64,000 bases of DNA from Amorphochlora amoebiformis (lineage: Eukaryota; Cercozoa; Chlorarachniophyceae), in NCBI GenBank assembly GCA_054601695.1, contig BAAHQB010000068.1, positions 124,001-188,000 on the forward strand, in the 5' to 3' direction. The notes beneath the pieces were generated by a model. It was not told the origin of the DNA, did not search any database, and was given only the letters and a program-made list of their open reading frames with translations. The position numbers were made by a program, and so were the translations under genes. This document shows positions 1 through 64,000 of this stretch, one piece after another. Every line of letters begins with the position of its first letter. The first letter of the stretch is position 1.

Positions 1-7480
<7,480 letters not shown>

Positions 7481-7564
7481 CGAGTCTGTTTTCAAATAAA
7501 AATGAATGAATATATTCAATACACACATATCTATATATAATATGTGTATATGTATGTGTGTATG

Positions 7565-7614
<50 letters not shown>

Positions 7615-7766
7615 TGTATGTATACATATATTTATTTTTATAAGTACGTATTTTGATATATCCATGCAGCACAAATGTCTTTAATAGCGTATATACTACA
7701 GATAGAACAATACTTCTACCAAAGACTATGTATATATACGTGTATATTACTTTTTTTGGGTATTTA

Positions 7767-7882
<116 letters not shown>

Positions 7883-7887
7883 AATAT

Positions 7888-7946
<59 letters not shown>

Positions 7947-9777
7947 TAATGTGTATATGTATACATATATACATATATGTATACATACAATACACACACT
8001 TCCATACAACTACACATCTAACTCATTCCCATCCTGGATCTTGAAATAAGAACACAACACAAACTCCAAACAAAAAATATGAAAACAAGAAGGAAACCCC
8101 TAACCAAAAAAAAACCGAGACCTCCCCGAAGGGATTTGGAATTACCGTGAAGATACTACTGAACTGGGAACTGGCTCAATGGAAAGCTGTGGAGAAGAAA
8201 CCAAAGGTATGCAAAATGGCGCAAACCCTTCGACTCCTTCCAGAAACAGAAAATGATAGTTTCAGGCCCTGCTTCCTTTCCTAAATATATTTATTATTCC
8301 TAAGAATGCATTAAAAAAAAATTTATTCATATGTTCATATGATTTTTTTTATAATAGTAGGTTTTAATAATATGGGAGTTTTGTTTAGCATCAATTCTAT
8401 AAAATACTAATAACACTTTTAAGCCGAACAGTTGTGAATGGCCATCTATTTACACACGCTGGTTAAATACGTATACGAAAGCTCGGAACCAGCAAAGCTC
8501 ATACTTGCGACGGTGCAAACATCACGCTCACCAACAGGAGTGATACTGTCCGAAGCTACAAGCCGAAAGAGACACTGTACTTCGTATATTTGTGAATAAG
8601 TTAGAAAATTGCAAATATACACTAATAGATACCTCTATGTCCGAATTTACCACCTGAAAGAGACATTTCATTCCGTATACCTGTGAATAAATTAAAGAAA
8701 TGCTAAATATATACCGTGTAATATGATACCTCCATTTCGTGCGTTAAAAGGGCCGAACCCCACCCGAAGGACATCCGCGGCATCCCCGACGATGAAGCCA
8801 CACGTGTACAATTCGCAGGAGGGTGCTGTAGACCAGTCTCGCTGGGGTAGCAAGTCGACGCACAGAGTGTGAGTGTGATTTGAGTCGGTGATGTGATCCA
8901 TGCCCTAGAGTTGATGTTGACCGCCAAAAAGGGAACTCTTAGTCAAACTCAACAAATGCAAAACAAATCATCTCCTCTGGGGGAGATCGTAATCCCACAC
9001 TGAGGAGAAATAGACCGTAGATGTGACGTGGACCGCCTTCACGTTGCAACGTATCCCAACAGTCAGCGGCGGAATATGACCTGGATGGATGACTTGGAAA
9101 GGACAATGGGACATATGTGGGACATGGGACATATGTGGGACAGTTCATGTCCTCAATGGCGGTGTCCCGCCCCATGTCATAGGTCTTCTAGGTCTTAGAT
9201 CCAGTAGATGATGCATTTTGGGTATTTTACTAACCCTAAGTCGAATATCTCATATATATAGTACTAAAATTTATAACTAGAATCAGCATATACCGGCTAC
9301 TACCGGGGATTAATTCTTCGGCTGATGACGCTTCAGATGGGGTAAATATGCGGTTGGTGAGGATATTTCACGATACCAAGGGAAGCTAAGAGGAACTTAA
9401 CGATGTTGGAAGGATAGGGTTACGTTTTCAACGGGCGAGGGTAGAGAATTTTTTTTTATTTTTTCGGGTTCGAGGATGAATCTAACATTGGTCTAGTGGT
9501 GTACGCGTCCGACGGTTGCGTTTTTATTTATACCTGTATTCCTACATCGACTTGAAGTTGTACTGTAGATTTTGCCTTAAATCATACATGAAACTGGGAT
9601 ATTCCGTACGTGTTCCGTGAATTATCTCCTAACAATGATTACGAGCATACAATATTATACTAGAACCTTATACATGAACGGGAACTTACTAGGCTTATAT
9701 ATAATATTACTATCCTAGTAGACTCTATGATTTATAGTCTAGATTGTGATATTTTAGATGCCATATATGCGCGCGCG

Positions 9778-9854
<77 letters not shown>

Positions 9855-9861
9855 TATATTG

Positions 9862-9896
<35 letters not shown>

Positions 9897-10129
9897 TTAC
9901 TCTAGATACTAGTAGATTATGCGGCTGAGGGTACTGAGGCGGAATACCTTGCCCCATATCAGCCGCCAACCCGAATCGATATTTGGTCACGCAGAATGAC
10001 AACGGGTATGTTTTGGATTTCGTCACGAAGGGTGACCTTTAAGACCGTCGAATAAATTTAGTCATGCAGGATGCAAGCATATACTATTGTATCCAGCTTG
10101 AATCCAGACGGATCGAGTCTAGACTCTAG

Positions 10130-10163
10130 ACAATCTACATCAGGACTAAGTCCTCTAGATTGT
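10130..10163. other. Inverted repeat (hairpin)
   Basis: ACAATCTA ... AGGACTAAGTCCT ... TAGATTGT: an outer perfect 8-bp arm pair around a central 13-base palindrome. Surrounded by several TCTAGA motifs. Confidence 0.7.
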
Positions 10164-10275
10164 ATGCACTCGGAGCTCACGACCGGCAGTGCCATCGAAT
10201 AGCCGCCAGAAACCGTGACTAATTCATCGGAGTTGTGTCTAGACTCTCTAGCTAGAAGCTAGTGCCTCTAGATAT

Positions 10276-10312
<37 letters not shown>

Positions 10313-10358
10313 TCGCTATATAATATACGTATATATGCATAATACACACACACACACA

Positions 10359-10403
<45 letters not shown>

Positions 10404-10575
10404 AAATATAATAGGCTAGAATATATCATATATATATTTATATTTATGTTTACCTATACATAAATACATATGTAGTATCATACTCAGTAACTTATGATAT
10501 CATGATATCTAAATATATATATATATATATAGATATATATATATATATATAATAATATATATATATATATATATA

Positions 10576-10624
<49 letters not shown>

Positions 10625-10683
10625 ATGACTATGACATGGAGTGCATGAACTATAGCATTATACCGTAGGTTATATAAATGCTA

Positions 10684-10727
<44 letters not shown>

Positions 10728-10813
10728 TAAACCATGACTCCTGATATATATATATACTATGATATACTCTATGAAATACACTATGATATATATATATATA
10801 TATATATATTTAA

Positions 10814-10844
<31 letters not shown>

Positions 10845-10846
<2 letters not shown>

Positions 10847-10922
10847 AGTATGTATCATGTCACCGATGATGGCTAATACATGCATATCCGATATGTCATG
10901 ACTCATCGGATATATACTGGCA
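10845..10922. other. Nested inverted repeat
   Basis: Outer arms CCAGTAT / ATACTGG, inner arms ATATCCGAT / ATCGGATAT around atgtcatgactc, within otherwise TA-rich DNA. Confidence 0.65.
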
Positions 10923-11481
10923 TCATGTGACTACTTGCTCTAACCAATCCTAACCCTACCCTTAACCTCTAGTCATTACCCTGAACATAAACCTAACCTC
11001 TAATCACTACTCTGACCTTAACCGAAACCTCTAAACCTAACCCTAGTCCTAACCGTAACCTGTAAGCCTAACCCTGCCTGGTTGTCCTCGCCTTGATTCT
11101 CTAAAATGTAACCCCAGCTGTAAGTTTAAAATAACGTTTTGAGGTTTGAATTGAGATGGAAATTGGTAAGATACAACATTTCCCATTACATGTATGTTGT
11201 TGTCGTACACAAGATGCACCATTAAGCTTACGACCACAAAATACCTGAATTAAGTTCGAAGTTTGGGAATTTTCTGAGAAACTACGTGAATAATTTTCAA
11301 GATTTCAGAGAATATATTGGAAATTTCTGTGGTTTAGAGAGAAGATGGGGATAGGGGTATGGTAACATGTTACATTTATACTTGTTTACTTGCTATTTAT
11401 GAATATTTATGCATAGATTCTGTATATCAATACAGAAATATAAACTAATAACTTATGATAACTAATATGTATAAGTATAGC

Positions 11482-11549
<68 letters not shown>

Positions 11550-11566
11550 ATGTATAATAGGATACA

Positions 11567-11607
<41 letters not shown>

Positions 11608-11758
11608 TATATGTGTAAATACATGTGTATATGTCACAGTATACTATGATGTATTATTGCATATATATAAAAATATATGTAACAATAATATATGTATATA
11701 AATGTGTATATGTATATATGTATATATTATATATTATATATATATATATCACATATAC

Positions 11759-11796
<38 letters not shown>

Positions 11797-12155
11797 AGTA
11801 TATATATATATATATCTAGTATATATATATATATATATATATCAATCTTTATGTATACATACACACCGTGTTATCATATATGTGAATGTAGTCTAGATGT
11901 AGCGGAAAGCTTTGGAAATATATTTATATATCCACATATACACACACAAATATTATAAATTTATGCACACACATGCACATGTGTTGGGGGGGGGTTGTGC
12001 TTCCCCTATTTTGCTTCGAATTTAGCCGAAATATTATCGTAACTACTCTTTCACCAAATACACGAAAATACATCGGTGTACATCGATGAGTAACAATGTT
12101 TTCCGCGTATAGTCGTGCTGACAAGTGGAGTGAGTCTGAAACCACTTGATAAATA

Positions 12156-12450
12156 TCATACACGGATTCATTTTCAGAACACTTCCAGTGCCTCACAGAC
12201 ACACCAGCTGTTGGAACCATCATAGAAACCTCTGTGTAAATGTTTACATTGCTGTTTCTGGCACTCTCCCAACATCCATACACGTGTGCGCTTCCGTTAA
12301 CATGACATGTACATATTTGCACGCCTGCTATATCGCTCTATCCCCCTCCCTAATGCCATCAGTGCAACACCGGCCAGACAAAGACCGGAACGGTGTCACT
12401 CGAAGTGACAGGAAGCGAAATAATATGTATTTGATAATAACTTCGGCCGC
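12156..12450. repeat. Dispersed repeat, copy 1 (upstream of the Gln-rich gene)
   Basis: About 90% identical to 19141-19480 over tcattttcagaacactt..., gaaacctctgtgtaaatgtt, acatccatacacgtgt and on to gcgaaataatatgta. Its minus strand holds an open frame (VNGSAHVYGCWESARNSN...) that is interrupted in copy 2. Confidence 0.85.
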
Positions 12451-13451
12451 CAGTCAATCAGTGTGACCCGCCCCTCTGTCACCCGGAACCCAGAATTACA
12501 CCAGCCGGAACCCAGAATTACGCTGGGCGGAAAGGCATAGGAGAGGTCTACTGGAAATGAAGGAAAACAAGACAGTAGGGAACATTCAAGCCCTCAGAAT
12601 GGGACCCGGATCACCACAGCCGGAGAGAGCAGACGTTGGAAGTCATTCCCGAAAAGATATTTGCAAGCCAGGCTGATGGAGACATTTTCAAAGCCTGCCG
12701 CAAAGTTGTTCAAGTTAGATGATAAATTTATCGGCCGGCTAAATATTTATTAAGCGTTCTTTAAATGTGTTTTGCAAATAACTTTTCGGTTTTCATTAAC
12801 CCTTTAACGTGACGACAGTACAAAACGACTGAGTTCGCGACCCACTCTGGGTCGGTCACGAATTGATTTTGCCTAAAATATTGAAGGGCATCTGGACATG
12901 CGCAGGGGCGAACGGTACGACCGGGCCATGCTTAAAGAAAAATGAAAGACGCTTCAACTATGGAATCCCAGAAGTCACTCATGCACCCTCCTTTGGGGCC
13001 TCCTTGATACGGAAAAGCACTTTTCTGGACTCCATTCCAAGCTACGGGGAAGGCTGCTGGCGTCAAGCGACAGCCGTTTTTCAATAACGATGGAACTTCA
13101 CATGTGCTGCTACCTGTACTTCACATGTGCTGCTATCCGTGTCAAGCGTGCCAACTTTGGGTTGATTAACCGTCCAGATCCTTCCGTCATATCCCAAGCT
13201 GCGTGGTTCCCGCGAAATCACTGTAAGCGATCGAAGTACAACTAGAGTCCTCCATGTCAAATAATTCTCCCCCGCGGGCCCCACCCCGAGGTAATCCTTG
13301 TCACCGTTCCCCCCTCTCCCTCCCTTCCTAGTGATTGAATTCCGCTATTTCAAACTTCCGAGCTCGAGGGAACGTTCTATTTTCAATTTGATACCTATTT
13401 TTCAATTCAATACCCCCCTGAAGTTCCAAATTCGTCGATTTCAGGTATATA

Positions 13452-18490
<5,039 letters not shown>

Positions 18491-18763
18491 GCCTGTACTA
18501 CGTAGACCTAGATACTCAATGTCAATATATGCATATATATATATATACATATATATATAAATATATGTTATATATATATACTAGATATATGATAAATTAA
18601 CACAGGATATATATATCACGAGGATATGCATACGTACTCAAATATCCGAAGAATTAATTAGTATCCGATTATTAGATTTTGACATGTGTGTGTTACACAG
18701 TGTGTACATATATGTGTAATATATATACATATATATATATTATATATATGTAAGTATTTATAT

Positions 18764-18813
<50 letters not shown>

Positions 18814-19686
18814 TATATACTCAAGAAGAAAACATGTTACTTACCACCTCCGATGTACATGCATGTGCTGTGCGACAGTGCGAGCATATGGCGTGATCTT
18901 ATGCTTATATTTAGGTTACAGAGAAATAAGTGATACACTAACCCTATTAACCCTATGGTTAGAACTTACTAGGGCCAGATCACGTACTGAAGGTTAGGGT
19001 TGGGTTTAGGCGATATATAAGGTTCATCCTAGGCTTAGAAGATATGGTTAGATGTGTCTAGGAGGGATAGGGTAACATGTCACATTTATACTTGCTGAAA
19101 CGTGGAGCCTATATAGATACCTCGCATCGCCACGGGGTATCATACACTGATTCATTTTCAGAACACTTTTATTGCCTCAGACACACCAGCTGTGGAACCA
19201 TCATAGAAACCTCTGTGTAAATGTTTACATTGCTGTTTCTGGCACTCTCCCAACATCCATACACGTGTACGCTTCCGTTAACATGCCATGTACATATTTG
19301 CACGCCTGCTATATCGCTGTATCCCCCTCCCGCATGCCTCAGTATACAACACCATGATGTGTCGTCAAACCCATCATTACACGCACTGGTGGTGTCACTC
19401 AAAGTGACGAATCATTGTAAGCACTGGTGGTGTCACTCAAAGTGACGACTAGATTACGAAACCCTAGGCGAAATAATATGTATAATAATCACAATAAGTC
19501 GCTCATAATAGTAGCTAAATAATGTCGGTTTCAAACCTGTGTTTTTAGTTGAAATTGCCAAGTCTCACAGGGAAAACAAAAAAATAAAACGACAAACTCC
19601 TGGCACGCGCTAGAGCTGTTTTTACCTAAATTAATTTCGAAGATGGACTCCTGGGAAATCATTCGCGTAGCTCCAAAACTCAAGTA
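18491..19686. other. Intergenic region upstream of the 35-exon gene
   Basis: 18500-18840 is mainly TA sequence. 18840-19480 is complex and includes the second copy of a repeat also found at 12156-12450 (see the repeat entries). 19480-19686 directly precedes the start codon. No core promoter element is obvious beyond AT-richness. Confidence 0.5.
19141..19480. repeat. Dispersed repeat, copy 2 (upstream of gene 3)
   Basis: Second copy of the 12156 element, ending about 210 bases before the gene 3 start codon. It includes a local doubling of actggtggtgtcactcaaag near 19384 and 19421. It could be a shared promoter segment or a transposon remnant. Confidence 0.85.
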
Positions 19687-42588
<22,902 letters not shown>

Positions 42589-43371
42589 ACTAGATTACTA
42601 TCCTTAGTAGTATCCTCCGAGCACATGTATTAAAGTCATCTAATCTTGATCTCTGTCCGACTAAAAACACATCTATTCAAGTCACCCATCGATATATTTT
42701 AGCACTTGGACATCTCTTCGCCTTTTTTTTTTTTTTTTTCCCACTTTTTTTTGCTCTCTTTGACTGTATGTATCATTCTTCTCCTTACGATGGTATGGTA
42801 TGTCGCGAAAAGTTTTTTATATTTTCTAGATTTTTTTCGGTTTCGATTGGATTAAGGTATCGAACTCAGACCAGGATGGATAGCAGAGACACTTGCTAGA
42901 CTTATGTGATGTGGCCATGCACATGAATGTGAAGTTGTCAACCATTAATACTAGCGCACCAGCCCTTACATAATGTCATCTCAGATTGTATACTTTTAAT
43001 TGAACTACCATGATAGCCCACTCTCGGGTATTAGATGTAGCATGCGCATATTGTAGAATTTTATAAATCGATCTATCACTAAGCTGAGTTTGGCCGGAGT
43101 TAGGCGTTATATGTCGCTAAATTCTAGAAATTGAAGCTAAATACACTAGATACAGGTACGCATGACCAATAGTACATATAAATTAGTACACACGTAGATA
43201 TCTATAAGTATATGTCATGTGGGCAGATGTTAAATATGCCAACTAGCTCATGTATGGGTTGCGCAAAAGAACCTAAAACTACATTGGTGCCGCTCATCGA
43301 CTGTTCACCAGCGGATGACGATCGATCTTTATGACATTCTGAGTTGCATACACGAGTACGTTCGATTCGAA
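42589..43371. other. Shared 3' intergenic region of the two convergent genes
   Basis: Ordinary complex sequence, nearly free of TA tracts, between the plus-strand stop (42588) and the minus-strand stop (43372). It includes a (T)n run at about 42725-42739 and no clear canonical AATAAA on either strand. Both 3' UTRs must fit or overlap in these 783 bases. No gene seen. Confidence 0.6.
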
Positions 43372-63604
<20,233 letters not shown>

Positions 63605-63689
63605 CTATATATAAAATATATAAGACATATTTACATATATGTATATATATATATATAATATACATATATATGTATATATTTCGATTACG

Positions 63690-63960
63690 GCTGGGGTTAG
63701 GGTTAGGGTTAGGGTTAGGGTTAGGGTTAGGGTTAGGGTTAGGGTAAGAGTTATGTGGCATTTGACATCTTCCGACGTATCTAACACTGTTAGGGTTAAA
63801 ACATCAGGGTAAAAGGTAGCGTGCGGATAAAGAAAAAAATTAGCAGAAACGTTAGACTTAGGGTTAAGTTAGGGGTAAGCGTTAGGGTTAGGGTTAGGGT
63901 TAGGGTTAGGGTTAGGGTTAGGGTTAGGGTTAGGCTTTTAGGTTAGGGTTAGTTTTAGGT
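63690..63960 (-). repeat. Interstitial (TTAGGG)n arrays at the right end
   Basis: Arrays at 63692-63745 and about 63872-63950 on plus, flanked by an inverted-looking pair: tttgacatcttccgacgt at 63758 and gacgtcggaagatgtcaaa at 63964. They lie in an intron of gene 4 (CCCTAA on its sense strand). Confidence 0.92.
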
Positions 63961-64000
63961 TAGAGACGTCGGAAGATGTCAAAGCAACACCTTACATTAA

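Noticed and set aside
8692-9175. Minus-strand frames of 69-78 codons in unique sequence
   Set aside because: No signal, motif or splice chain supports them; short open frames are expected by chance in complex sequence.

Overview
The window is eukaryotic nuclear DNA of very low sequence complexity. Long (TA)n tracts run almost throughout, with blocks of (GA)n/(CT)n and interstitial (CCCTAA)n/(TTAGGG)n. There are no bacterial operons and no long open frames apart from simple-repeat translations. The TTAGGG hexamer, GT-AG introns, CAG/CAA codon runs and secreted/membrane protein domains fit a protist, alga or animal. I cannot name the organism.

The microsatellites are mostly introns. Short islands of complex sequence sit between them, typically 15-120 nt, bounded by ...AG and GT... 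and open in one frame. Tested by eye for splice sites and phase, they join into four genes. (1) A minus-strand gene starts at 7480 and leaves the window on the left. It has a signal peptide, a clear Reeler domain, and a Pro/Thr repeat stalk made of copies of a 27-nt exon. (2) A plus-strand gene runs from 13452 to about 18490, with a basic NLS-like N terminus and a long Gln-rich exon; its 3' half is tentative. (3) A plus-strand gene runs from 19687 to 42588 in 35 mini-exons and is phase-consistent from signal peptide to stop (1,824 nt including stop, 607 residues). It encodes a type I membrane protein with a Reeler-like N-terminal region, a Pro-Thr-Pro-Phe stalk, a Cys-containing region, a Gly/Val-rich transmembrane helix followed by Arg-Arg-Arg, and a Pro-rich tail. 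(4) A minus-strand gene enters from the right and ends at 43372, tail to tail with gene 3. 25 mini-exons are visible. It also has a predicted membrane helix and a Pro-rich tail that shares an NADSVP..INP motif with gene 3.

Layout: 1-7480 Reeler gene (minus); 7481-13451 intergenic, unique sequence with hairpins and a repeat shared with the gene 3 promoter side; 13452-18490 Gln-rich gene (plus); 18491-19686 intergenic with the second copy of that repeat; 19687-42588 gene 3 (plus); 42589-43371 shared 3' intergenic; 43372-64000 gene 4 (minus, 5' end outside).

A second-level pattern is that many exons have nearby partial copies of one edge (exon end plus donor, or acceptor plus exon start) embedded in the neighbouring TA intron, sometimes in arrays of 3-8. 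In the Reeler gene this has apparently produced a true array of symmetrical exons. All gene models are hand-made from splice signals and phase. RNA data would settle them.
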